Made by a program: the position numbers and the translations under genes. DNA of 64,000 bases from Prorocentrum cordatum (taxonomy: Eukaryota > Sar > Dinophyceae > Prorocentrales > Prorocentraceae). The DNA lies in the NCBI GenBank assembly GCA_963575745.1, contig CAUYUJ010003603.1, positions 62,001-126,000 on the forward strand. The letters run 5' to 3'. This document shows positions 1-9,539 of this stretch, in pieces. The notes beneath the pieces were generated by a model, which saw only the letters and a list, made by a program, of their open reading frames with translations, was not told the origin of the DNA and made no database searches. Position 1 is the first letter of the stretch; each line of letters opens with the position of its first letter.

Positions 1-1319
1 CTAGGATCATCTTCCCCTGCAGACAACAGGCAAAACTGGTACGATCCGTCTGGACTGGAAGCGCGAGTGAATCAACACACGACCAGGATCTGACCCTCCA
101 GAAGGTGCACGGGCGCGAGCGCGCCCAGGCGCGGCCAGAAGCTACCACGGGCGAGCTGGGGGAGGAGCCGCTTGAGGAAAGCTGTAAAAAGAGCCGTTTG
201 AGGAAAGTTCTATGCAGTGGGGGCCCATGCCAAGGAACACCCTGCTTGCCTCCAGGGTACCCTGGGTTTCTTGGGTTTCGATGGTTTTGCTATGGAGAGC
301 GTGACGGTCCCACGCCAAGAATCGATGGACATCTCGGGGTCTCCGGGTTGGGCTTCTTGTGAAAGGTTTCTTGCTCCACTGTCAGGAGCCGCACGAGGAA
401 AGTGTTAGAAAGAGCCACTGGAGGAAAGTTCTAGAAGGAGCGCTTGAATGCAGTTCTGGAGGGCGCCTTGCACCTCCTGTCGCACCAGCCCCGTTACCCT
501 GCGCACGTGGTCCTCGGAGCCCTCCGCTGCTCTTGATTCGTACAGTACAAGGGCGGAGTGCTCCCACGGGATCTGTGCCAAGCACGCTGTTTCCTTGCCA
601 CTCGGACCCACCCCACACCCATCGAATTCGCATGGGATCCGCTCAAGAAGCCTCGGATCCGCACAGGATCCGTAGCGGGTCCGTGTCCGGATCCGACGCC
701 CGAGGCGAAGTTGACTTTCCCGAGCGGGGACCCTCGTCAACGTCTGCGGGGGCCCCTGCATTCGTTTTCGGGCGCATGGCGCTGCGTCCATCGCCCGCGA
801 CCATTCGCCAAGCCCCCTCACACAAGGCTGGCTGGGCCGACGACCCCTGGCCTGGTTGGACCGAAAGTCCAGCGCCGTCGTGCAATTTGAAACTTCGGGC
901 TGAATTCTCAAACCGTGCCAAGTTGCGTGTTGGTCTGTAGTGGAGACAGCACCAGGTGTTGGTGTTCGTGCCTATCGCCAAGCCTCCCAGCCGTGGCGGC
1001 GACGGCCAGGGATCGTCGGAGGGAGGGAAGGTATCGATACTTTGGGCCCCCCCAATGGGGTCAGGGTAGATCCAGGCAATTAGATGGGGTCGGGGGGTCG
1101 CGCCGCATCGCCGACACATCGGCGGCGCGGCTCGATGTGGAGCCCTGCTTTCTCCACGCGACGTCGCGGATGCATCGTGGACGCCGGCGGCGCATGGCCG
1201 ATCCATCGGTGACGCATCGACGACGCGGCGCGACTCTCCGACCCCATGTGGGCGGCCTTTAGATAGTGTTGCTAATCCTGAAGAGTCCCCGTCGCCATGG
1301 CTGTATTCGTCTCGAAACT
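1..1319. other. No gene recognised; short repeats
   Basis: Open frames exist on both strands but none has a convincing protein composition. Roughly 25-bp repeats of a GAGCC..TTGAGGAAAG type recur at about 167-228 and 384-450. A BamHI-site-rich stretch (GGATCC) lies at 640-700. Segments near 935-990 and 1085-1140 recur, diverged, near 32225-32275 and 52025-52060, so they are dispersed repeats. Confidence 0.5.
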
Positions 1320-2080
1320 CTTCACGCTTTGCGTATCCCCACCAGCAGATTCATAAGCGCTGTCCATCAGAGCTGACGGGAAATGGAAGGACGAGACACA
1401 TAGTGAGTCAAAGCGGGCAACCATGATGAACTTAAGTGATTATGCAGAGGAGGAGGAGGAGGAGGAGGTACGAGGAGGAGGAGGAGGAGGGACGAGGAGG
1501 AGGAGGAGGAGGAGGAGGAGGAGGAGGGACGAGGAGGAGGAGGAGGAGGAGGAGAAGGAGGATATGGACGACGACGCGAGGACGAAACAGATGGGTATGA
1601 CATTTTGAAAAAATAGGAAGAGGAGAAACAAGACGAGGAAGACGACGAGGGCAAGGACGAGGAGGAGGAGGACGACGAGGACAGGCAGGAGGACAAGACG
1701 AGGAAGAGGACGACAGGGCTGACGAGGAGGAGGAGGACGACCAGGAGGAGAGGACGAGGACGAGGACGAGGAGGACGAGGATGAAAAGGATGAGGACGAG
1801 AACTCTGGCAGCCATCCAGGGGTCTTCTTGATGCCCTCTTGGGTTTTCTTCTGGCTCTCTCGGGGCCCTCTTGTTGCCCTCTTGGTTTTCCTTGGGGGGT
1901 ATTGGGGTCGTCTTGGGGCCGTTTGGAGGCTCGTTTGGGGTGTCTTGGGTTTCTCTCGGGACCTTCCGGGGCCATCTTGGAGGCAGTCGGTCAAAGGAGG
2001 GGGGGATCCGAATTGCCCCCCCCCCCCTTCCCCCTCCTAGACCACATCGTTAGACCACCTACGCCCAGAGGGCTGGTGGG
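1320..2080 (+). mobile_element. CAGCCC-ended mobile element, copy 1 (761 bp)
   Basis: The left end reads CTTCACGCTTTGCGTATCCC then CACCAGC, and the right end reads AGGGCTGGTGGG, so the inner ends form an inverted repeat, ATCCC(C)ACCAGC. The same ends bound copies at 3199-4194 and 42302-43803. Inside are a purine GGA/GACGAGG array (1444-1800) and a CTTGGGGCC-type array (1825-1985) ending in GGGGCCATCTTGGAGG and TCAAAG, a motif order shared with the other copies. It encodes no protein; frames rich in Glu/Arg or Ser/Pro are array translations. No clear target-site duplication is visible for this copy. Confidence 0.6.
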
Positions 2081-3161
2081 ATGCTGATCAGAAGGAGCCC
2101 AGGGAAAGGTCCGGGGAGTACCGGTATCGGTCTTGTCTCTGGAGGTAGGAGATTCGGGATCCCGCAAAGCAGGGGTGTGCCCCCCGGTGTGTGTGTGTGT
2201 GTGTGTGTGTGAGTTCGATCGGTTTGTGCACTTAACCAGCCGCTGGCGGTTCCCGATGGTTGCCGACAGGTGGGGCATGTGGAGGGCGTCTGTTTGCGGC
2301 AGTTCGGTGCACCAACGGATCGAACTGATGCACCCCCCTACGGGTCACCCCCCCTGTGTGGTTCCCGAGAGAGGGGTGTGACGTAAAGGTTTGTAGTGCC
2401 AATGCTGAATTTGGCGATGTAGAACCCCTCTGCGGGGTGGGTGGGTGGGTGCGACCCTAGTAAACAATCAAACCTCCCAGACAGCAGCAAGCATTTGTGT
2501 AGCCGTTCATGGGAGGTTGTTACGAGGCGATATACTCAACCTTTTTTTAAGAATTGGTTCCCTTTGGTTCCTTTTCCGTCCTCCTGCCAATTTTCGTTCA
2601 ACGGTCCACCCTTGCAAGTTGCTCGCTTTGGCGTTCGTCGGCCTTTGCGCTTTTAGCTATTGTTCGGGTGCCTGCGCGCGGTGGCTCGGTGCGCCACTTC
2701 CTTTCTGGTCGTTTCGATGCGTCCCACCCTCCTCTAATGTCATTGCGCCCAGGGTCTGCGCTCTCTGTGGCACTCGGCTTCGGTCACGGCTTCTTCGGGG
2801 CGTCTGGCGCCGGTGGCGGCTTGCCGCGAGCTCGACGTCCTCGCGCATTCATTGTACTTGGGCACGTGCGCTAACTGCGAGCTCGCGCAGCAGACAACAA
2901 AAACCCTCATCCTCCTCCTTTTCCTCCTTGCTGTTTGTCATTTCCCCCTCCTCCCGTTCCGTCCCCCCCTCCGTGGTTCCCCGCGTCCCTTTTCTTTTTT
3001 GCGAGAGAGCGATTCGGTTGCAAAGCAGAATCAGGCATGAGCTGAGGAGCGCGCGGGGGAAAAGCGAGTGGATAGCCGGCAGGAGGGGGACGGAGGGAGG
3101 AGGAGGACACGAGGAGGAGGAGGAGGAGGCAGAGGAGGGGGAGGAGGAGGGAGGATCAGAA
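2081..3161. other. No gene; dispersed repeats and a GT microsatellite
   Basis: Positions 2085-2150 belong to a dispersed family (GGTCAGAACGCA..CCGGTATCGGT type) seen again near 18700, 31750, 49160 and 53350. A (GT)12 tract lies at 2187-2211. Positions 2485-2600 are an inverted diverged copy of 11090-11215: both hold a CATGGGAGG block beside AACCAAAGGG-type repeats. Positions 3095-3160 are a GGA array. Confidence 0.55.
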
Positions 3162-3198
3162 ATAGGAGGGAGGAGGGCGAGCAGAGGAAGAGTGGATT
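3162..3198. repeat. 37-bp direct repeat, left flank of element copy 2
   Basis: This 37-bp segment, starting ATAGGAGGGAGGAGGGCGAG and ending AGAGTGGATT, is repeated exactly at 4195-4231, immediately outside the right end of the element. The simplest reading is a target-site duplication made on insertion. Confidence 0.75.
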
Positions 3199-4194
3199 CT
3201 TCACGCTTCGCGTATCCCCACCAGCCCATCTCAAAACAGCAACTCTAGCGAAGCATGCCGGCAGTCGTGTTTTTTCAGGCGTGTTTCCGCCTGCCCCCGC
3301 ATATCTCCCCTGTTCCTCCTTCCTCCCGCCTCCTTGTACATCCTCCTTGTGGTGGGAGCGGGAGAAGGACGAGGCGGAGGAGGAGGGAGAGAAAGCGCTC
3401 CTCGTGGTTTGAGTCGTTCGGGCTTCTCGTCCTGGTGTGAGTCGTTCGGGCCCTTCTTCCTGGTGTGAGTCGTTCGGGCTCTTCGTGGTGTGAGTCGTTC
3501 GGGCTCTTCGTCCTGGTGTGAGTCGTTCGGGCTTCTCGTGGTGTGAGTTGTTCGGGCCCCTCGTCCTGGTGTGAGTCGTTCGGGCCCCTCCTCCTGCCCG
3601 TCCAGAAACGACGCCCAGGCGAGTAGAGGGTCGTCCTGATGGGCTTTTCGGCGTCTTGGGTGCCTCGGGGGGGCCTCTTTGGGCCGTTTGGGATCCTCTT
3701 GGGGGCCTCCTGGGGGCCTCTTGGGGCCATCTTGGGGCCTCTTGGTGCCTCCTGGGCGCTTCTTGGGGCCATCTTGGAGGAAATCGATCAAAGAAGAGGG
3801 GAACTTTCATTAGCGTTGCCCCCTCAGAAGGCCAACATGGGGCCAAAACCTTAGTAAAATCAATGATTTTGGCTTGAAAGAAGAGGGGAGCTTTAATTAG
3901 CGCTGCCCCCTCAGAAGGCCAAAATGAGGCCAAAACCGTAGTAAAATCAATGATTTTGGCTTCAAAGAAGAGGGGGCATTTTTTCTGCCCCCCCCCGTCG
4001 GGGCCAGAATCCTCGTGAGGGGTGTCGTTTTTTAGCAGGAATCGAAAATGACCCCCCTGACGACCCGCGAAAGGACCTCTCCAGGCCCAGGGGGAGGGGG
4101 TAGGGGGAGGGGTAAACCCCTCCCCGAAGGGGAAAAAGGGGGGTTGAGAACAGAGAGAGCTCTCTAAACCACTCACGCTCAAAGGGCTGGTGGG
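3199..4194 (+). mobile_element. CAGCCC-ended mobile element, copy 2 (996 bp)
   Basis: It starts CTTCACGCTTCGCGTATCCC then CACCAGCCC and ends AAAGGGCTGGTGGG, with the 37-bp direct repeat on both sides. Inside, in order, are a GGA-like stretch, a seven-unit minisatellite (3407-3596, 25-28 bp units, GTGTGAGTCGTTCGGGC), a CTTGGGGCC array (3650-3775), an 87-bp tandem repeat (3791-3975) containing AAAATCAATGATTTTGGCTT, and a hairpin GGGGAGGGGTAAACCCCTCC near 4100-4125 also present in copy 3. It has no coding capacity. Variable-length direct repeats (37 bp here, 3 bp for copy 3) fit target-primed insertion better than a cut-and-paste transposase, but that is inference. Confidence 0.75.
3407..3596. 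repeat. 25-28 bp minisatellite, seven units
   Basis: Units begin GTGTGAGTCGTTCGGGC and differ mainly by presence or absence of a short CCT segment. It lies wholly inside mobile element copy 2. The RTTHTRTKSPNDSHQ-like frames on the minus strand are translations of it. Confidence 0.85.
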
Positions 4195-4231
4195 ATAGGA
4201 GGGAGGAGGGCGAGCAGAGGAAGAGTGGATT
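4195..4231. repeat. 37-bp direct repeat, right flank of element copy 2
   Basis: Exact second copy of 3162-3198, abutting the GGGCTGGTGGG end of the element. Confidence 0.75.
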
Positions 4232-4423
4232 TCTCTTGCAGTTTCCCGGAGGCCGTTCGTGGCAACATTGGAGCCATCCTGGAGTTTTTCTCGGGGCTTT
4301 CGGATCTCTCTTGGTACCCTCTTGGGGCTATCTTCGGGTACTACGTCGGGTCTCTTGGTATCCTCCTCCTCCTCCTGCTCCTCCTCCTCCTCCTACTTTT
4401 CCTTCTCCTGGTCGAAAACATAC

Positions 4424-5399
4424 CACCCAGTTGCCAACGAATCGCCTTGGCGCCGTCGTCGAGCAAGGTCGGCGCCTTCTGGTGGATGCTGCGGAGCTCG
4501 CCCACAAGAACGCTCAAGATATCCAAGTGCGTGGTCTTGCAGATCTCGTTGCAAACGTAAGAGAAGAACCGCGTAACATGTTGAGGCCATTCCGTCCTAC
4601 TCGGAGCCAGATTCAAGACGTGCCTCTTGTACTCCCTGAGGCAATGCATGACGTTACCGGGCACCACAGGATCGCTGCAATACCACTGTCCCTTCGACAC
4701 GGACTCCACCACTTGATGGCCGAGCCTCTCGGACCAATGCCGCTTGTCGGGGTCTGACGGCACGGAGGTGATGGCCCGGTTCTTGGGCATGGCGGGGTTG
4801 GCTGGCTGGGCTTTCGGCTCCTCCTTTGCGTGCTCCTGTGGCGCTGGCTGCTCCTTCGACTGCTCCTGCGGTTCCGGTAGCGCCGCGGGGGCCGCCGACT
4901 GCGCCGGCAGCGCCAACCGCGGGCGGGCTCCCCCTGACGCCGCCGGGCAGGAGCTCCTTGCGCCCGCGCGGATTTTGATCTTATGGGTTCCGACGCTGAA
5001 GGCGTGAAGGCATTTGGGGTCAAAGAGCAACACGTCGTCGGCGCTGATTCTTGCTGGGAGGTTCCCCCCGACGGTGGCGATGTTGACGGGGCCGAACTTC
5101 TTCACCTGACGGGGACGATGGCGGCGACGGGAACCACGAGGAGGCAGAGGGGGAGGGGAAGGAGGAGGAGGAAAAGGGCGACGACGACGAAGACCAAGGT
5201 GACCTTCGCGTTGTTGAGTATTTCAGGATTGGTCGCTTTGAACACACACCAGTACTTGGCCTCGAACGGCGCCTCCGTGAAGGCCTCGTCCACCCACCCG
5301 CTGAACTTGTCCCATGTGACCTGCTCAGGCGGGCTCCGAGAGGCGAGGACCGTCTTCAACGCCAAATCCGCCCCCGCGCGTTGAGCGGCGCATTGCGCG
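4424..5399 (-). CDS. Unrecognised spliced protein, two internal exons
   Basis: Read on the minus strand, an exon from about 5399 to 5204 (containing WDKFSGWVDEAFTEAPFEAK and ATNPEILNNAK) joins in phase 0 to an exon from 5105 to about 4424 (starting VKKFGPVNIATVGGNLPARI). The 98-bp gap, 5203-5106, is a textbook intron: AAG|GTCACC donor, pyrimidine-rich body, CCGTCAG|G acceptor. The second exon continues through a Pro/Ala/Gln/Glu-rich linker, then an ordered segment with HWSERLGHQVVESVSKGQWY and FFSYVCNEICKTTHLDILSV, and ends at a strong donor (GTG|GTATGT at 4423). The 5' edge at 5399 is a CACAG acceptor candidate. I recognise no family. Composition, intact splicing and lack of repeats make it a real gene fragment; an early exon probably lies at 5546-5686 and later exons are not found. 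Confidence is for protein-coding status, not function. Confidence 0.7.
5106..5203 (-). other. GT-AG intron, 98 bp
   Basis: Donor GTCACC at 5203 and acceptor GTCAG at 5106 on the minus strand, with a C/T-rich body. Both exon junctions carry AGG (AAG|G and CAG|G), a short direct repeat of the kind reported at dinoflagellate splice junctions. Removing it keeps the flanking frames in register, with no stop. Confidence 0.75.
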
Positions 5400-5535
5400 C
5401 TGTGGCATGGGTTGGACATTGCGCCAGCGCTGCAGCGGGAGCACGATTCGCAACCAGCGGAAGCGCAGAAATGAGGCCATCGCTGCAGCGGGAAAACGAT
5501 TCGCAACGAGCGGAAGCAGCGGCGAGCATCGCCAA
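5400..5535. repeat. Dispersed CGCTGCAGCGGGA tandem motif
   Basis: Two diverged units of roughly 45-60 bp hold CGCTGCAGCGGGA(A/G)(A/C)ACGATTCG and AATGAGGCC. The same motif, reverse-complemented, appears as several units at 17690-17880. Here it lies in what is probably an intron of the minus-strand gene. Confidence 0.65.
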
Positions 5536-5545
5536 AGGCCATTGG

Positions 5546-5686
5546 CTATTTGCGCACGCTCTCCTCGGACTCAGCATCAATGTTGGGGTCCTGCACCTGA
5601 AACGCCTTCAAGGCGCGCTTGGCCGCTTTCCGAGAACTCTTATCAACGACGAGAGTAGCCTTGATATTCTCCAACTCAGCATCCAT
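5546..5686 (-). CDS. Probable first exon of the same minus-strand gene
   Basis: The minus strand has an ATG at 5686-5684 followed by a charged, helical-looking peptide (MDAELENIKATLVVDKSSRK, then AAKRALKAFQVQDPNIDAES) reaching a stop at 5546. The composition is protein-like, unlike the surrounding repeats. The true donor is probably before the stop: candidates are CAG|GTGCAG near 5597 or a GC/GT donor near GAGAGCGTGCGC. The frame connection to the next exon (about 5399) could not be settled. The upstream sequence (5849-6026) is a minisatellite, which fits a gene start here. Confidence 0.5.
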   Translation of the reverse strand: MDAELENIKATLVVDKSSRKAAKRALKAFQVQDPNIDAESEESVRK

Positions 5687-5848
5687 TGCGGCCGCGGCTC
5701 TCCTCCGAACAGGGCGGGGCAGGGGTGCCAGTCGCGCTCTGGCTGGCGTCGCTGGACGTATCGCAAAGGGATCTTGGACCAAAGCGGCTACACGGGGCCC
5801 TCCTCCGGGCAGGGCGGGGGCCCGAACGGGGCGGCTGGCGCAGCGCTG

Positions 5849-6026
5849 GCCCATGGGTACTGTCTGGCCCGAGCTCGCCGCGCGAGGCCCATGGGTACTG
5901 TCTGGCCCGAGTGAGGCGCGCGATGCCCACGTGCTGTCTGGCCCGAGTGAGACGCGCGAGGCCATTGTATTGTCTGACCCGAGTGCAGACCGCGAGGCCC
6001 ACGTACTGTCTGGCCCGAGTGTTGCA
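5849..6026. repeat. 36-38 bp minisatellite, five units
   Basis: Units start GCCCA(T/C)GGGTACTGTCTGG and continue CCCGAGTGAG.CGCGCGAG. It lies upstream of the minus-strand exon at 5546-5686. Confidence 0.85.
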
Positions 6027-6840
6027 TCCAATCGGGACGCTAATCCGAGATGCCGTGTAGGCGCGAGGAGGTCTGCTCTCCTGCCATGCACAAACAGACG
6101 TATCAGGACAGGAGCAGGGCGGCAGAGAGAAGACCAGGCGCAGACCCCATTTAGGTTACATGGACCCTCCTGACGGATGGACTCTCCAAGGGCCTGCGCA
6201 AGGGGCAAGTCAGAGGTGAGAAGATAAAAAGAGGGGGAGGGAGAGGAGGAGGAGGAGGAGGAGGAGGAGGAGGACGACGACGACGAAGAGGAGAAAGAGG
6301 AGGAAACCCAGGAAAGGTATCCTCGGTCCTTCCCCTGCCCGCCCTCCTCCCCCTCTGGGCGGGAGCTGACCTACTCATGGTTCCAATGCACTCCACCCTC
6401 ACGAACTTTCTCCCGCGCGCTCGGTGAGGACCGAAATGCGGGGGACGTTATCCGACAGCGATTGCTGTTGGGCAAGGATGGGGCTGGTCGCGACGATCAA
6501 TTCGGGAGAAATGGGCACAAATCAATACTGTTTTTTTTTCAAGGCAGCGGCATCGGACATGCTGTCCGACAACACTCCAGATCGCAAGTCCCGCTCCGGC
6601 CACGGTCGCAACACGGAAAAAGCGTGTGGATCCTGGATCCCTCCTCCTCCTCCTCGTCCTCCTCCTCTTCCTCCTCCTCCACATCCGCGCCCAACCGGAC
6701 AGCTCACCTCTCAGAGCATCGGCAACAGCTGGGCCGAAAGCAGGCCGACGCCGGCCTCGACGCTGGCCTCGCCGCCTGCGGGGGTGGGGCCAAAAGAGCC
6801 CCGCCGACGACGACGACGACGACGACTGCGTGACCACATT
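6027..6840. other. No gene recognised; GGA array
   Basis: A GGA/GAC purine array occupies 6235-6310. The rest is unique-looking sequence without a convincing frame; a short CCTCCTCCT tract lies near 6638-6690. Confidence 0.4.
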
Positions 6841-6841
6841 C

Positions 6842-7250
6842 ACCGTCCGTAAGGAGGACGAGGAGGGGAAGGAGGAGGAGGAGGAGGACGGAGGACGAGG
6901 AGGAGGAGGAGGAGGGGGGAACCAAAAGGAACCAAAAGGAACCAAAAGGGAACCAAAAGGAACCAAAAGGAACCAAAAGGAACCATATTGGTGCCTTTTG
7001 GTTCCTTTTGGTTCCCTTTTGGTTCCTTTTGGTTCCCCCCTCCTCCTCCTCCTCGTCCTCCTCCTCGTCGTCGTCCTCCTCCTCCTCCTCGTCCTCGCCC
7101 TCCCCATCCTCCTCCTCCTCCTCCTCCTCCTCCTCCTCCTTCGCCTCCTCCTCCTCGTCCTCCTCCCCGTCGTCGTTATCGTCGTCGTCGCCGTCCTCCT
7201 CCTCCTCCTTCTCCTCCTTCACCTCCTCCTCCCCCTCCTCCCCCTCCCCC
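6842..7250. repeat. Long nested palindrome of GGA arms and AACCAAAAGG repeats
   Basis: A GGA-rich arm (to 6918) leads into tandem AACCAAAAGG/GAACCAAAAGG units (6919-6990), a short centre AACCATATTGGTGCC, then the complementary CCTTTTGGTT units (7003-7037) and a TCC-rich arm (to about 7250). The whole could fold into one long hairpin. Related AACCAAAGGG units occur at 11098-11150 and near 2560. Confidence 0.8.
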
Positions 7251-7460
7251 CTTTGCAGCGCCGGAGTGGGAGTTGTTCGTCGGCGCGGGCGTCGGTGCTG
7301 GTGTCGCTGCGGGCGTGGGTGCCTGCGGGAGCCCACCCCGTCGTCGGTCTCCTCCTCCCCCTCCTCCTGCTCCTCCTCGACCTCGCCCTCGTCCTCCAGG
7401 TCTTCCTCCTCCTCCTCCTCAGTTCCTCCTCCTCCGCCTCGTGATCCTCCTCCTCCTCGT

Positions 7461-8288
7461 GGTACTACGGAACACTACTGGTGGTACTACTGGACACTAC
7501 TGGTGGTGCTACTGGACACTACTAGTGGTACTACTGGACACTACTAGTGGTACTACTGGACACTACTAGTGGTACTACTGGACACTACTAGTGGTACTAC
7601 TGGACACTACTAGTGGTACTACTGGACGCTGGTACTACTGGACACTACTAGTGGTACTACTGGACACTACCAGTGATACTACTGGACACGACTAGTGGTA
7701 CTACTGGGCACTACTAGTGGTACTACTGGACACTACTAGTGGTACTACTGGACACTACTAGTGGTGCTACTGGACACTACTAGTGGTGCTACTAGTAGTG
7801 TCCAGTAGTACCACTAGTAGTGTCCAGTAGTGCCACTAGTAGTGTCCAGTAGTACCACTAGTAGTGTCCAGTAGTACCACTAGTAGTGTCCAGTAGTACC
7901 ACTAGTGTCCAGTAGTACCACCAGTAGTGTCCAGTAGAACCACTAGTAGTGTCCAGTAGCACCACTAGTAGTGTCCAGTAACATCACTGGTAGTGTCCAG
8001 TAGTACCACCAGTAGTGTCCAGTAGTACCACTAGTAGTGCCCAGTAGTACCACTAGTAGTGTCCAGTAGTACCACTAGTAGTTTCCAGTAGTACCACAAG
8101 CAGTGTCCAGTAGTACCACTAGTAGTGTCCAGTAGTACCACTAGTAGTGTCCAGTCGTACCACTAGTAGTGTCCAGTAGCACCACTAGTAGTGTCCAGTA
8201 GCACCACTAGTAGTGTCCAGTAGTACCACTAGTAGTGTCCAGTAGTACCACTAGTAGTGTCCAGTAGTACCACTAGTAGTGTCCAGTA
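7461..8288. repeat. 22-bp satellite in head-to-head orientation (giant palindrome)
   Basis: The unit is GGTACTACTGGACACTACTAGT-like (22-bp spacing, e.g. ACTAGT at 7521, 7543, 7565). Units run forward from 7461 to about 7795 and then as reverse complement (CCAGTAGTACCACTAGTAGT) to 8288, so about 15 forward units face about 22 inverted units. Each carries the palindrome ACTAGT. Confidence 0.9.
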
Positions 8289-8590
8289 GAGGCTGATGTT
8301 GCTCGTGCTGGTCGCGGGCCTAGCTCACGATCTGCGGTGTCTGGGGACGAGGCGGGGCAAGACTACATCCGAGCCCGAGAAAACGAACTGATATCGTGGA
8401 GGACGCCCGCGGCGAGGCCTGGACTTTTCGTGCGTCGGCGGGCCAAGCGGGACCTCGAGGAGGATTTCATACAAGCTCGTGAGAGCGAGCTTCTGGATTG
8501 GAGCAAGTTCATTTCGGAGGGGACAGAACGACACAGACCACGGCCTTTCGTGCGGCGGCGGAAGCTGATCGACGAGTGTCGTGGAAGTGT
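8289..8590 (+). CDS. Candidate exon with an internal two-fold repeat
   Basis: Directly after the 22-bp satellite (CCAGTAG|AGGCTG looks like a splice acceptor) a frame runs without stop to 8666. Residues repeat twofold: QDYIRARENELISW...RPGLFVRRRAK pairs with EDFIQARESELLDW...RPRPFVRRRKL. The ARE.EL..W pattern resembles the segment just before the reverse-transcriptase domain in copia-type polyproteins, but no catalytic motif is present, so that link is weak. If it is an exon, the satellite palindrome is intronic. The 3' limit is unknown; the tail after about 8590 looks non-coding. Confidence 0.4.
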
Positions 8591-8726
8591 CCGTTCTGAG
8601 AGTGGCGCGCGAGGCTTAGCTGGCATTTCGCCGCCAAGAGACGATGTCACTTGTCCTCAGCAATGATGCCAGATTTCTGTCCTCAGTCTTTCTGGCTTGG
8701 CACATGCTTGAGGACCATATCAAGAG

Positions 8727-8922
8727 GGAGTGGCTTCGGTGGTCTCCCCTCTTTTGAGGGGGGCACGGCCTGGTGGGTAGTGCTGTGCGCTGCCCCAGGT
8801 GACGCCACATACCTCGGCTCCCAGGGAGTGGCTTCGGTGGTCTCCCCCCGTTTGGGGGGGGCACGGCCTGGTGGGTAGTGCTCAGCGCTGCCCCAGGTGA
8901 CGCCACGCACCTGGAATGGAGC
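8727..8922. repeat. 98-bp tandem duplication
   Basis: Two copies starting GAGTGGCTTCGGTGGTCTCC (8728 and 8826) with few differences. Confidence 0.85.
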
Positions 8923-8989
8923 CCCCCCTCGGTTTGAAGTCCGAGGCTAATCCATTGCTCACAAGTCGCTCGTTGAATGGGTTGTGAGG

Positions 8990-9390
8990 AGCATGAGCCG
9001 AGGAAAAGGAGGAGGAGGAGGAAGAGGAGGAGGAGGAGGAGGAAAGGAGGAGGAGGAAAGGGAGGAGGAGGAGGAGGAGGAGAAGGAGGGGGGGAGGAGG
9101 AGGAGGAGGAGCTGAATATAAGAATGATGAAAAACACGGCTTCTAATAAAATGATGAAAATAATTATGGCTTTTTGCGCGCGGAGGGGGGGGGGAGTGGG
9201 AGGGCGTAGGGGGTGGGAGGAGGGATGAGGTAGGAGGGATGAGATAGGAGGGAGAAGGGAGGAGGAGGGGGGGAAGGAGGAGGAGGAGGAGAAGGGGAGG
9301 AGGAGGAGGAGGAGTAGGAGGAGGTTGACGAGCTAAATATAGAAATGATGAAGAAAAGCTGTGGCGTTTGGTAAAATGATTATTCATTGC
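8990..9390. repeat. GGA arrays with a duplicated AT-richer segment
   Basis: GGA arrays at 9003-9110 and 9240-9320 are each followed by a diverged copy of GCTGAATATAAGAATGATGA (9110-9180 and 9331-9385), so an array-plus-tail unit of about 222 bp is duplicated. Confidence 0.65.
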
Positions 9391-9539
9391 GTGGAGCTCC
9401 CCATATGTGCATCTACTCGCATGGACCTGTCCGCCGTGAATGTCTACGCGCAAGCGCTTTCTAATATTAACGGGCTTCAGTTGTGGCGGCCTGGACATCA
9501 ATCTAACTGCGAATGAATTGGAGTGTGAATGAGCCTCAG

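Noticed and set aside
1367-1994. Long Ser/Pro-, Leu- or Glu/Arg-rich reading frames over GGA/TCC arrays (also at 6448-7569, 10449-11060, 18191-18628, 23391-24558, 27544-27960, 42302-42994)
   Set aside because: All three frames and both strands are open because the DNA is a trinucleotide repeat; the peptides are its direct translation.
2445-3248. 267-codon plus-strand frame
   Set aside because: It runs from an inverted dispersed repeat through unassigned sequence into a GGA array and the start of a mobile element.
3930-3975. Possible relic of the dinoflagellate spliced leader (CCGTAG ... ATTTTGGCTTCAAAG)
   Set aside because: The two halves are separated by an extra 11 bases, and the motif is part of an 87-bp tandem repeat, so the resemblance is probably chance.
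7461-8288. CRISPR-like array
   Set aside because: Units are contiguous 22-bp tandem repeats without unique spacers and switch orientation in the middle.
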